Source: Roridomyces roridus (taxonomy: Eukaryota > Basidiomycota > Agaricomycetes > Agaricales > Mycenaceae). From it: a DNA stretch of 64,000 nt. The translations under genes and the position numbers were made by a program. A model generated the notes under the pieces. That model was not told the origin of the DNA. It was given only the letters and a program-made list of their open reading frames with translations, and searched no databases. The stretch is taken from positions 248,001-312,000 of the forward strand of contig JARKIF010000008.1 in assembly GCA_029378245.1 (NCBI GenBank). The letters run 5' to 3'. This document shows, piece after piece, positions 34,222 to 45,497 of this stretch; position 1 is the first letter of the stretch, and each line of letters starts with the position of its first letter.

Positions 34222-36282
34222 TCAGAAATTCTCCTTGCCAAAGAAGAAGCGCGTGCCCTTGACGTCCGAGTGCTTGTTCGACATGATATGCAATGTCTTG
34301 GCAATCGCCGCGGGACCACAGAAGAACTGGAAAACGCGTCAGACGATGTATCAATTGGCTGGCGCTGGCACCTACCACACCAACGTCCGACTCGGCGTGC
34401 TTTTCCTTGATGGACATGAACATCTTGTCCCAGTTGGGACGACCGAAATGGGTCGGCGCACGCAGAGAGGTGATAGCATCCTTCTCGGCACCAACATCCT
34501 GGACGATAATGTTGTTCATGTCGTCCTCCTTGATCCTGGCAGTAAGGTAGATGTTGATTTCAATGCAGGTTCTGCGTGTCCTGCTCCTCGATTGCGTGAA
34601 GGAGAGAGTGGAACCATTCAGCCGTGCCAAAGTCACGGATGACCCAGGTGAAGTAGACCTAGACACATAAGCCGACGCATGAAAGAACAGTAGTAAAGAC
34701 AACATACCTTGGACAACCGCGTCGGCTTGGAGTGATTGAAGTTGTTCATGCGGTACCAGATATTCTTCAAGATCGAGGCGAACGGAGTGACACCGATACC
34801 AGCACCGACAAGCAGAACGGTCTCGTAGTCAAGGAACTCCTCGGACGAGGTGCCGAAAGGACCGTCCACCATCACACGGGGCAGAGTGCGGTTCACCGGG
34901 GGGTTGGTGTTGGTACCGATGACTTTTCCACCAGCCGCACCCTTGTCACCCTTCTCCTTCTTTCCAAAGTCGCATCCAAGAGCCTTTGCGAATTCCGTCG
35001 TGAAGTCACCCTCGACACGGATGTGAACAGAAATGTAGTCCTCCTCGGGTGCACTGTAATCAAATGATTTGGTTGATTTCCGCGCCAGAACTAGGCAACG
35101 CACCTGGTGAGAGTGAAAGGGTGCCATTGGAAGTACGAGACCTCGGGGCAGTTGATGAAGATGTACTGGCCAGCGCGAGTGGTCGTCTTCTCCTTCTTGA
35201 TCTGGACCTCCATGACATTGGACGGGTGCTGGACAACCTTGGAAATGTAGGTAACGTGGCGCGAGCGCACTTCACGGAGGACACGCTCGTAGATCCAGAT
35301 GATTCCTCCGACAAGCCAGTAACGCTGCAAGCCAAGTCAGACGGTTTAGAACGATACAAAGAAAACTCACCCAGAAAACGCCAATGGTGTTGAACGAGCA
35401 GAACGGAGGCCGGTCAGGCTTGATCATGCAGAACATGCCGTGGAGCTGCCAGAGAATGAAGAAGGGGATGAAGAGGTGGTGCGTGTACCAGAACTTCTCG
35501 AATCCCCCGTTCTTGGCGCGGCGGCGCTTCTCGACGGCGAAGTACACCATGACACCCAGGCAACCCCACATGAGCCACCCAGTAATGAGGGGGCCGATGA
35601 TGAAGTTGGCGGTGATGAAGAAGACAACACGTTGTCCGGTGGTGGTGGCACTGTTGTCAGCCATGGTGAGGCGGTACAGGTTGACAATGTGCGCGAGGGT
35701 GTGGATAAGACTGCCGGTGAAGATGGCCCATGCCGTCGCTTTGTGAAGGGTGATGTTCTTGTCGAAAGGAATCACGGTGCCGAGCGGCGTGCGACGCATC
35801 ACGGACACAAAGTTGCGGCACACAGGGAGGAGGATGAAGATGACATCGACGTGGAGGACCAAGGCGGCCGCACGCGCAATCGCTGATAGAAATGTCAGTA
35901 AGAGCGCCGCCTGGACAAAAAAACGAATAGGCGCACTGAATGTGATACCAAAGGTGGCTCGGGCAGTGTTCAAGTTGTCCTTGAGGCCATAGTGCATGAA
36001 CCCCAGGATGGCGACAATCAAATGGAGGATGAGGAAGGTGGCAAAGAAGATATGCCTCTGGCCCTCATTGATGAGCCAAATCTTGACTTTCTGGCCAAAA
36101 GACAAGGGACCAGTGGCTTTCTTGGCGGTGGTGGTGTTGCTGCGCTGGAGGCCTTGGAGTCGGACTCGCTCGGTCTTGTTACGCTGAAGGCTGGCCCCCT
36201 TGAAATTATCCATGTCTGGATGCTGGTCTAGAGCCGGCAAGCGGTCTGCAAAGTCCAGACCCGACGACCGCTGGTTGGACAT
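34222..36282 (-). CDS. noxA: NADPH oxidase NoxA (gp91phox homologue), one frame change near the 3' end
   Basis: Produces superoxide at membranes and in fungi controls fruiting and hyphal fusion. The N-terminus is hydrophilic (MSNQRSSGLDFADRLPALD). The ferric-reductase core holds six helices; heme histidines sit in KNITLHKATAWAI, GSLIHTLAHIVNL and FWYTHHLFIPFFILWQLHG. The FAD site is FQWHPFTLTSAPEED. NADPH-binding blocks are LLVGAGIGVTPFASIL and GVFFCGPAAIAKTL, and the C-terminus is TRFFFGKENF, as in known Nox enzymes. There is no EF-hand extension, which fits NoxA rather than NoxC. Between LLHAIEEQDTQNL and IEINIYLTARIKEDD one extra base near 34563-34566 shifts the frame and no intron is possible. 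Five introns are otherwise regular. Confidence 0.92.
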
Positions 36283-36982
36283 CGGTAGTGCTTATTCTAA
36301 AGGGAGCGCTTGCGAGCGTCGAGGGCGAAGTTGGGGACCGGCCTGGGTCAAAGAAGGAGAAAAAGAGGAAAGGTGAAGAAGGAGAGGCGGGGAGTGGTCG
36401 ACACTATGATTCAGTGATGCCCTCTGCCTTTTACTATTAGCTATCACAACACACGAGCCGATTGGCCGCATCGTGTTTCCAGGGTCACCATCTACCATAG
36501 AGACACAGCCAGGCCTAGGCTTACATCTCCACAAGATATCGAACGTGCCGAATTCAATTTTACTCGCCGCCGGCTGGAGAAGAGCGACTCACGGCCATCT
36601 CTTTTCTGCAGAAAAAGCTCATGCCTTCTCTGTTCTCTGCCGTCGGGAGCGCCGAGATTGTACTCACTATTTCCAGCTGAAACAGTTTTGCACAGACTAA
36701 GAATACCGACATCAGACTCGAACAACGAGATCCCCACTTGCTGAAAGATCGGAACCTCCGTTTCCGTTCGACTTATGAGCTTCCTTTCATGTGTCAAGGA
36801 AACTGAATTGGCCATTTACTACATCGTGTCGATATGCTACACCTGGAAAGTTAGCCAAACCAGATAGTGAAAGAAACGGATACGGAGGGTGGGAATCACG
36901 AATGAGACGACCTAGCCTTGTGATGCATAAGGATAAGAGTAATGCCAAAGGAAGAAAAATGCCGAGGAAACGGAAGGGTGCG
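36283..36982. promoter_or_regulatory. Upstream region of noxA, 700 bp
   Basis: This gap separates the noxA start from the stop of the acidic protein gene; both genes are on the minus strand. A long polypurine run on the plus strand (about 36348-36400) gives a CT-rich block just upstream of the noxA ATG in the sense direction, a common feature of fungal promoters. No other gene is supported; the short frames across it are not protein-like. Confidence 0.5.
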
Positions 36983-39207
36983 TCAAGATATCCGGGTCCG
37001 TTTGGCCCCTGAATGTTCGTGAGTATCATGCAATGACAAAGGAGGCAACACCCACCAGGGGAACCGGGTGGAGATTCACCATCCACTTCATCATCCGCGT
37101 ATTCAACCTCATCGAAAGATCTTTTGGAGGCTTTGCTGGACAGCGTGACGGAACTCTGATTGGAGGCAGTCTCCTGCTCTTCCGCCTCCCAGGTAGTGTC
37201 GCCCTCAGCGTCGCCCTCCAACACTTCTTCCTCATAGCTCTCCTCATCATCATACGGAGCATCTTCAGATGTATCTAGAGTATTGTCTGTGGAAATATGT
37301 AAGCATCATGGGGAACAATGCAAACAAAACTGACCAGCTATTGCGCCGTCATCTACAGCAACATCTTCATGGCCTCCGGTTATGGACGGAGCTGTCGCGT
37401 CAATCAGAAAAGCAAATGGTACGAGAGCACAAGCGCACATACCCGGCTCATCATGAAGGTCAGAAGATGCGAGTTGAGGAGTGGACGGCTTTTCTAAATC
37501 TGGGAATGCGTGAGCACGAAGAACTTGGACAATCTTCTCGCACCCACCATTACCTGGATCTTCAGCGTCCGCCGCAGATAACGGAACAATCGGCTCATGC
37601 TCAGCCTTCTCCTCGTCGTCAGCCAAACCGTCGGCTTCCCCGTCATCAAACTCGTCAGGCTGTGCTGGTTCACCGGATCCTTCGCCTCCGTCCTCGCCGT
37701 CCCCTTCGGCGGACTCCGTGTATTCGTCAGCGTCACCGCTCTCTTCAGCCTCCTCGTGCGGGTCCTCGGTTTTGGCAACGGTCTCCGTTTCTGCAGCCTT
37801 TTGTTCGTCTTGTACTTGATCTTCAGGGGCGGGGTCGGATGATTCCTCCTCATGAGAACCCGAATCAGCATTTTCGGCGGGCTCCTCTGGCGCCTGGTCG
37901 TTGTGGGGCTCTTCGTCCTGAGCTGGATCCGACTGTTCCTGATCTGATAGAGAAGTGAGATGAGGTGTTGTTTGAGAACGAGAGTACGAACCTTGTGGTT
38001 TGTGATGAACAGACTCGTCGGGATGACTTTCCTCATTACCAGTGGCAATGTGGAGACGGGACACTTTATCCTGTAGCAAGTGATAACGAACAATGAATCT
38101 GGGGACGATCGAACTCAGTCGAAGGCGTAAAGGCCCCGCAACAGCAGAGGCATCATGCAGCACATTCAAGTCATGAAGGGTAACTTCACGGGCGTAAACA
38201 TTGTCCTGGAACAGGGATTAAATCAAGATAAAAAAATCGAATAAGAATCAATTTACCTCTGAGATAACCAATTGCAAATCATGTGCATTCAAGACCAGTT
38301 CCGAGTCAGCCAAATGTGGCATACGTGCCAGATGATCCTCTTGACGGAGAGCCTCGAAGACATTGGCCAGAGGTTCGTAATACAAGATGGGACGAAGGTG
38401 TAGGAGGAGGGTGTAGACTTGATGGCCACGATCGTCACCGGAAGGACTGGGGGAACGCGAACGAGGAGGTTGATTGAATAGACAGACGTCCTCATGATCT
38501 GACGATTGGAAGGAAAGCAAGACTGCTGGAGGGGGATCAATGTAAACGCCTTCCGAAATCTCGTGAGGATCCGTCGCAGATGTGACGGGCTCTTCAGTGA
38601 CGGGCTCTTCAGCTTGAGGAGCCTCCGCATGCGAAACCTCCTCGGTATTTTGAGCCTCCTCAGCCACCACCTCATCGTCCGGTAGTGGAGTGACTAATTC
38701 CAAGGGAGGGTCTGAAGTGGGCTGCTCATCCACGTCTCCATCGCCTCCATGCTCCTCTACAACCTCTGGGTGCTCTGACTCCAATTCTCGGTCTGTCTCG
38801 GGCAGTTCCCGGTCTGGCCGAGGCACAGGCGACATGGCAGGCGTCGGCGCAGGTTTGACCGTCTCTGGCGACTCCATGTCGTAGTGAGGAGGCTCTGAAG
38901 GGTCGCCATGTTCCGGAGGGACGGCAGCATCCTCCAGCGTCTCGGACGCGTCATAGACTTCAATGTCGAGCAAGTCGGCACTCATTTCCTCGTAATTTTC
39001 TTCACCCTCGCCATCCGCCATTTCGTATTCTGTTTCTCCAAACCCATCCTCCATGTCGACCTCGACGCTGTTAGAACTGTCGTGGTCGTGATCTTCGAGC
39101 AGAACGTCGTCGTCCATTTGGGCCTCTGCGTCAAACCAGGGCTCTGCAGGTTGGTGGTGCATGTCGATGTCCATATGAGCGTCGTATGTTTCGAGCATGG
39201 TGGTCAT
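36983..39207 (-). CDS. Large acidic fungal protein of unknown function
   Basis: About 670 residues, overwhelmingly acidic at both ends. The first 230 residues are Glu/Asp/Pro-rich, with a repeated motif EEPVTEEPVT. A globular-looking centre follows: GHQVYTLLLHLRPILYYEPL, ANVFEALRQEDHLARMPHLA, then, after an intron, DNVYAREVTLHDLNVLHDAS and GPLRLRLSSIVPRFIVRYHL. A second acidic stretch (about 37560-37960) comes next. The C-terminus is ASKRSFDEVEYADDE then, after a last intron, SPPGSPGAKRTRIS at the stop (36983-36985). The Lys/Arg end could be a nuclear signal. I recall similar architecture in other basidiomycete proteins without a known role and assign no function. The start at 39207 lies 148 bp from the divergent small gene. 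Confidence 0.72.
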
Positions 39208-39355
39208 GCTGACTCGAGGTGGTTGGTGGCAAGAGAAAAACGAGGATCAACAGATCAAAACCGAGACTGGTCCGTGCACTCTCTACGACGACGACCTTCT
39301 TCATATTCACGCAACGCTACTAGAGAGGCGTATCGAGCCTATCCGTGCACCACCA

Positions 39356-40015
39356 TGTCCCTTCCTTCGTTCCCACCCGAAAAATGGACAGACTCGCCCT
39401 ATATTGTTGCTAGGTCGAATGGATGTATCGAATTTTTCCAAGCTAACAAGGTGCAGGACAATGAAATCATCTTTTGGTCTTGGTGCTCTGTGCGGCCTGC
39501 CGCTGTATGCCGCTATCGCCCTGAAGCGGAGGGTTTTCTCCGTGGAACGCCTTCTGAATGTCTCAACTCTCTCTGGCATCGGCGCATCTGCAGCCGGCGG
39601 TGTTGCAGCGTACTCGCAGAACCGTCTCTCCGATCCGTCCACCCTGAGACAACGCCGCATGGAACTGGTCTACAGCGTAATTCGGTTTCGAAAATTTCTT
39701 TGGATAAATGAGTAATTTCTCGAGGCTCAAGGCTAACCAACGGAGAGAAGACGACTTTGGGACAATCGGAGCAATTCTGGGTCTCGTCCTTTTTCCCGCC
39801 GTGTTCTATACGAGGGCAGGGCTACTCGATCGTGTGTACATTTCTTCCTGGCAGACTCACTCTTGATGTTGTTTCTAGTCACTCTAGGAGGAGGCTCATT
39901 GGGGTACGCAGGAGGCTATTTTACGCATCGCGTCCAGAATCTTTTGGGCAACTCAGCAGACAAAGTCCCTGAGCCAGAAGTGCCCGCCGATGATCCAAGG
40001 TTGCAGAGGCGTTGA
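39356..40015 (+). CDS. Small multi-pass membrane protein of unknown function
   Basis: A four-exon gene coding for about 180 residues. It starts MSLPSFPPEKWTDSPYIVA; a very short first intron (about 37 nt, ending GCTAACAAG) joins this to SFGLGALCGLPLYAAIALKR. Further hydrophobic segments are LSGIGASAAGGVAAYS, IGAILGLVLFPAVFYTRAG and LGGGSLGYAGGYFTH. A basic loop, RLSDPSTLRQRRMELVYSAN, lies between the second and third. The end is hydrophilic (VPEPEVPADDPRLQRR). Four Gly-rich helices recall small mitochondrial inner-membrane proteins, but that is only an impression. It converges with the phosphoesterase gene, with 39 bp between the stops. Confidence 0.68.
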
Positions 40016-40054
40016 CAATTTGACAATATCAAATGTACAGAGTTTACACTAATT

Positions 40055-42600
40055 CTACAAACGACCTTCATCTCTCAATCTGCCATCGACCTCTGGATTG
40101 ATAGTGAGCAAATCATCAACCTCCACATCCCGCATCGACGTGCTCTCCCCACCCCGAGTTTTCTCGCCATCAAACGGGTCAATACAACTCATACTCTCGG
40201 CAGAGCACACGGCGAGATGCTCTCGGTAGTGTTCTCTCGACCTTCTCAACGCGAGATGAGCGGCGTGTTTCCATTGAGAAGCCACCTTGGACCGATACTG
40301 TTCCCGAGCAATGCTTGTTTTCGTTGCCGAACACAGATGCGCAGTGTCCGATGCACTTCGATTGGCCATGGTGCGCACATAGTGAGACCCTGGCTGGTTT
40401 CAGCGCTCCGTTACTTCACCGAGTCTCCACTCACCCATCAAGTACTTTCTCACAATTGCACTAAAAATTTGACCCTGCTCGTCGTCGATTATCTGCTTTC
40501 CCTCCTTCAGAGCAGTGAAACCATCGTGTCCGGAGGCCATATATTCCCGAGTAACGATGTTGTAGGTTTTCTGCGAGTCTCTTTCGATCGGTGCCCCGTC
40601 GACAAGTTGAGGAGTGGAATGCCCATCATGAGCGCTGCCTTCCATTTCATCCACCAACCAAACGCCTAGAATCCTTTGGCCTGGACTTCGACGGGAGTCC
40701 CAAGTGACCCGAAAGCCGGAGATTACAGGGAATCGCCTGGAAATCATATTAGGCTCGTGTTTCAATCGTGTCAAGGATTTACCCTTCTTGAGCAGGCCAG
40801 GTCGAGACAGAGCTTTCCAGTGCATCCCAAAGCGCCGCGCCCGTGATTTGAATGACGATTACGGGATCCTCGAATGGAAGTATCTCGAGAATATTTCCGA
40901 GCGTGATTGGTCCTGACGGAGTGAATGTTGGCCGGTTACTTTGCAGATTAGACCCTACCTGGACCATAAACAGAGTCACCTCGTAACGTCCCAGCGCAGA
41001 TGAACACCGCGTCGGCACCCCCATAGCCTTGCATCGCAAGGGTTTCATCATAAGCATGCCTGATGACATCTGCGAACCAGTTGCCAGCAGCAGACTGCGA
41101 AGTTTATTTAGCACAGAATCTTTTGGGGATTCTCACATACCTCTCGTGTACGAATCATCTCGGAGCGGACATCGATGGCAACAGCTGTATTGCACACGGG
41201 CGCCTTGAGAGTGGAGCCGACGGAAGACAGAACAGTTTTGACAACCTCCTTCAACTTTTCGGAAGACTTGGAGCCAGGCTGGGTCGAATGCCGCGTTCCT
41301 ACAAAAAGATTAGATGAGGCTATGGAAGATGGGTTTGAATTTGCCTGTGATTCGCTTGATGACTCTTTTCCTGACATCGCCTCCGGGCACCAACTCCAGA
41401 GTGAGCTCGCTCAAATCGCGGAAATCAGTGCCGCTCTTGCAAACAAGCACGTCGCCCGCGTCAGACTCGGCACCCAGGACTTCCTGCGTGATATCGTAGT
41501 TCTCCCATGTGGTCATGCCTTTACTGGCAAAGTAGAGATGGTCGTGCCCGCCCAGTATGCAATCTACACCATGCGAAGAACCGATAGGTTGGGTTTCCTG
41601 CGCAGACGGCGAGAGCGCTAACAGGGATTTTGCCAGTGCTATGTCCTATTAATATTTAAGTCTTCAATGTTAGCCAGGACCTCCTCTGTACGTACATTGG
41701 GAATGCGGCAATGTGTGAGCGCAATTATGAGGTCGCATCCGAGCTCGCTGCGTAGACGTTGAGATAGTTCTAACCCGGCCGACTTCATATCCTTGTGCTG
41801 AAAGTTGGCGGGCCAGGAAGCGACGGTATCTAATCCCTTGAGTTGATTCCATTTGCTAGGTGGTCACCTACCGATCCATTCCCTTCGAAGAGGCATAAGA
41901 GCCAACCACAGATGAGATACCGACGACCTACTTCTCGACAAGGCCGACGAGTCCGATTCGGAGGCCTGCCCGCTCAATAACCTCGAATTCAGACAAATTC
42001 TCGGGTACATGACCCGTCTCGGAATCGACTATGTTGCTCAATAGCCAGGGCTGTAGAGGAAGTCAAACGAGAGCAGTCGAAATAAGCAACGAAGTACGAA
42101 TGTTGTCGCTTTAATCAGCTTGGAGAGATGCGAGTAGCCTGGATATAAAACTCAGTCAGAGAAAGATTATACGGTGGGTCTACTTTCCAAAATCCCAGTC
42201 ATGGTTGCCGGTGACCGAGATGTCCGGCTTCAGCTCATTCATCACAGGAACCTAACGAGTTGTTAAATTCGAGCGCATGAGCCCTAGGGATAAAGTACCA
42301 TATGACTGCCGCGCGTTACCGAACTTTCAACCGAGGGGGAAAAGACGTCGCCCGAGAACAATACGAGACCTACATTCCAAGATCACGAAAGTTTCCGCGG
42401 CCAGCGAGAAGTTGCAAACCGTCTCTCTTGCCATCTGGCAGCTCTTTCCACTGAGATCGCAGGCCATCCAGCATGGCGCCAAACTGAGTGACATCTATGG
42501 TTTCATGCACGCCTGGTGTGGATTGAGGACCGACGCGATAAACGTCGTTGAAATGGAGAATTTCTAACTTGATGCTCGACTCCATCGATGTCGCGGACAA
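40055..42600 (-). CDS. 5'-nucleotidase family metallophosphoesterase
   Basis: A UshA/CD73-type bimetal phosphoesterase. Metal-site blocks are ILHFNDVYRVGP near the N-terminus, VLFSGDVFSPSVES, VTGNHDWDFG, IALTHCRIPN and DCILGGHDHLYF. The C-terminal substrate domain includes NTAVAIDVRSEMIRTRES, NWFADVIRHAYDETLAMQ, GGADAVFICAG, TLGNILEILPFEDPVIVIQI and VTREYMASGHDGFTALKEGK. There is no signal peptide at the start (MSATSMESSIKLEI), so the enzyme is probably intracellular, unlike CD73. A 100-residue charged tail follows the enzyme domain, with SIDPFDGEK-like sequence ending RLRDEGRL. Starts at 42600 and 42588 are both possible. The substrate could be a 5'-nucleotide or a related phosphoester. Confidence 0.85.
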
Positions 42601-42635
42601 GACGGCTTCAAGACACGTGAGGGCGTATGAATAAG

Positions 42636-43631
42636 TTACAAAAGAATAGTAAAATTGTTTCTATCTCCTTGGCGTAGCACTGGTTTCTTGGTAAACGGCT
42701 CGAGGGACACGCCAGAAACAGGATTCTTCTGGTATAGTGTATATATCATTTTGCCTCGCTCCTTAAACCGCTCCTTCACTTGAACAAATCCAACCGCAGC
42801 CATCAGCGCCTTGAGTCGTTCACAAGTAAGATATCGGGAGTTGCTGACACAAGGGAAAGGGAGCTGGAGGGTATGTTAATAGGGGTCCAAGTGAGAATCT
42901 GGTAGACTCACCGCCACGAACAGATACCCTCCGGGGACGAGGAACTGTTCGGCCAGCCTCAGCATCCGCCCTGAAAAGGGATAAGGCCGTAGAAAAAACG
43001 CGTTTGAATGCATACCTCGGTCCTTGGCGTCGGGCACGAAATTGAGAACCAGACTGAGACTAATGGCATCCCACCTTTCGCAGTGTTCCTTTGCGTCCAT
43101 GAGCAGAAAGTCTTGTTCCAAGATGCCTGGAAGAAACCGCGTTGGCACACGGCAGGGCAGAACAGAGTGAGACGAACTGGGATGGCGCGAATGCAAATCA
43201 ATTGGAAAATTCGTGAGCCAGCTTGAGCAAGCGGCGTAATTATCTGGCTTGAGCGCCCCGACTTCAAGCAAGCTGGTAGAGCGATTAGAGGCTGCCGGGA
43301 TGGTGAAGAAATACGCCTACTTGAGCATTCGTCTGCTACTTGCATGGACTTCCTTCAGCCACGGAATAGCGACTCTCTCGCTGCCGCCTCCACGGTCAGA
43401 ACCCTGCCCAATGGCGGACATTCTCTGGTAAGACTCTAGACCTCCAAGCTGGTCTATTTGGAGGTCAATGTCGGCCAGCGTCTTGCCATCCGATTGCTTG
43501 TGCTCCAATTGATGTTTTTGCTTGAGTAGGACATGGAATTTCCTGATGACTGTCCGGCTTGACTTTGGCTTTGCGCCAGATGTCGCTGTGGTGGTGACTG
43601 GCTGTTTTTTCCTCCTCCGCGCTTTAACCAT
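42636..43631 (-). CDS. BMT2: 25S rRNA adenine-N1 methyltransferase Bmt2
   Basis: A nucleolar SAM-dependent enzyme that makes m1A in 25S rRNA. The start MVKARRRKKQPVTTTATSG is a basic nucleolar-type N-terminus. The helical N-domain continues with IRKFHVLLKQKHQLEH and LDADIDLQIDQLGGLESYQR-like sequence (DIDLQIDQLGGLESYQRMS). SAM-fold pieces are LLEVGALKPDNYAACSSWLT, IDLHSRHPS (motif II acid), ILEQDFLLMD, and the family signature ISLSLVLNFVPDAKDRG with LAEQFLVPGGYLFVALP-like sequence. The C-terminus reads LKALMAAVGFVQVKERFKER and ends RNNFTILL at 42636. Four short introns are present. It lies 35 bp downstream of the phosphoesterase start, same strand. Confidence 0.88.
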
Positions 43632-43916
43632 GGGGTTTCATGGACAGGATGAAAGAGCTCGATCAATGGTCACGAGATCAGAAGGTAGATGAGAGTCCCC
43701 AGTGTTACACAAATACAAATTGGAAGGGAAAAATATACATTCAAACCCTTTTTGCTGAACTCGCAGCATGTACCCTTCGACACAACTTGGTATTCGGAAA
43801 ATGAGCGTAAGTAGCTATGCAACAAGAAAGCACAAGGAAGGAAGGAAAACAATACGAGGCGAGGGGCTCTATGGATGAGGAATTACGGGGATGGGATAGT
43901 GTGAGGAGAAGTGTCT

Positions 43917-44843
43917 TTAGACGAAGCCACTACCGCCACGCTTGGCATCTATCTTCTTGAAGCGTTCCTCCGTTTCCCTCTGCTGGCGCATCAGCAGTTG
44001 CACACAGTGTTTAGAGCTCTGGATTTACCTTTTTGATCACACAGAGAGAAGCGATAAGCAAGGAAAGGACAACCGCCATGTAACCGTAAATCTGTGAAAG
44101 TTTGAGAGACGGCGACAGTAAATTTTTGATCGTTGCTCACAGTCCTGCAAAGAAAATCAGACAAGACAATGGGAGGGACACCGAGAGAACTCACGTGAAG
44201 GTGTTTTCGAGGGTGTAGTCGGTGAACTTTGTGACGGGGGTGACACAGAAGTTGGCCGTATTGTTGTTGGCGCCAAGGCCATCCGCAAAGGACTGGTTGG
44301 TGCAGAAGCTTCCAGCAATAATGACCTGACCATCCGTCGAGTTGAAGTAGCCGCAGCACGAGAGCTGCTCATCGTTTCAGCCGTGCGGAGCTGCGATGCG
44401 GCAAACACGGACCTTGTCTTGGATCGCCTGCTTGGTAGCGTCGGGCAGAGCCAGCCAGCGGGTGTGGTACTCTGCGCGCTGGCGGAGAGAGAAGAACCAG
44501 ATCAGGCTGCCAACGGCGAGGACAGCGAGGGCATCGACGACCAAGCACCAGTTGAGGATGACGAAGCCGACAGTGACGTGGTTACGCTGCACGACGGCCC
44601 CAAGCGACACCAAAAATGTCGCACACAACATTATGCCAAGCACCATCCCGGCTGTACAGGGCGTCAGGTCCGGTAACACACAGGATGCAGCGACGCACCA
44701 GTCAAGAAATCGCTGTGGAGGGTGAAGTTCATCAAGAGATTGGGTTCCCGCCACACAATCGACAAGGCGATAGACATTCCTCCCGCAGCAAGGAGCAGGA
44801 AGTCGATGAACGCCCACGACGCCATTAATCCTCGGGACACCAT
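43917..44843 (-). CDS. Tetraspanin-like four-helix membrane protein
   Basis: Starts MVSRGLMASWAFIDFLLLAA at 44843. Four membrane helices are visible: FIDFLLLAAGGMSIALSIVW, GIMLCATFLVSLGAVV, FVILNWCLVVDALAVLAVGS and YGYMAVVLSLLIASLCVI. The large loop between helices 3 and 4 begins TKQAIQDK. After an intron it reads LSCCGYFNSTDGQ, carrying the CCG motif that defines tetraspanins, and then has further cysteines (SFCTNQSF, NFCVTPVTKF). A short cytosolic tail (KKRETEERFKKIDAKRGGSG) ends at 43917. The loop is small for an animal tetraspanin but usual for basidiomycete Tsp2-type proteins. Five introns; the frame is intact. Confidence 0.8.
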
Positions 44844-45497
44844 TGTTTCTGCTTGATTAGAGAAAGTGAAGCTGCATGGACCTTCAGCACTACGACGACG
44901 CAGGGAGCAGGTGGCGCACAAGGTGGATGTGTATTGTTTAACCAGGTTCCTCAGTCCAAGTGCTTAAGGGTGGCTCTCGCAGAGAGTTGCTGGAAGCTGT
45001 CGACCAAAGTGTTCCTGCCTCGGGGAGAAGGTATTGAAGGGAGACGTCAACGTCTTGCGCTCGCGCAACAGCACTGGCAAGGTAGAAAAAGAAAGTGAGC
45101 CCGAAAGCCGTGAACCGAAACCAAGGAGGAGGAGGGGGAGGAAGAGTGAGGTAGAGACTTACAAGAAAAGCGATGAGTATTGATGGTGATTGATGGGTGA
45201 ACCATGTCTCACCGTCTGTCGCTCGTTGCCACCGGCTTGGTTGCCCACTCGTTTCGTTTATCGCGAACGTTGATCTGCACACGGAATCATCTCATTGCAT
45301 GTTTCTTGTCCTCTTTCTCTTACAGCCCTACACAGTCGTGGTTCTCCATCATGACGCTTTGTTTCACCACAGAGTGCGCCGTCGTTTCACTTGAGAACCA
45401 AATGAATCCGGCACACTTCGGCAATATATTCATGATTGTTACTATCCCTAAATGGAACCAGGTTCTAGGCCTCCGAGCATACGGACAAAAGATTGTG
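44844..45497. promoter_or_regulatory. Intergenic, 654 bp, upstream of the tetraspanin gene
   Basis: The region lies between the tetraspanin start and the stop of the MFS gene, both on the minus strand. It contains a GGAGGAGGAGGGGGAGG purine run at about 45123-45140, which is CT-rich in the direction of tetraspanin transcription. A 114-codon minus-strand frame here has no recognisable content. No RNA gene seen. Confidence 0.45.

Noticed and set aside
35440..35886. Long plus-strand open frame opposite noxA
   Set aside because: It is the mirror of well-conserved noxA codons and its Glu/Asp-rich content comes from the complementary strand.
37597..37842. Hydrophobic plus-strand frame that looks like a membrane protein
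   Set aside because: It is the antisense of Glu-rich codons (GAG/GAA read as CTC/TTC gives Leu/Phe/Val), an artefact of the acidic gene.
44938..45282. 114-codon minus-strand frame upstream of the tetraspanin
   Set aside because: Proline runs come from the CT-rich promoter tract and no domain or splice context supports it.
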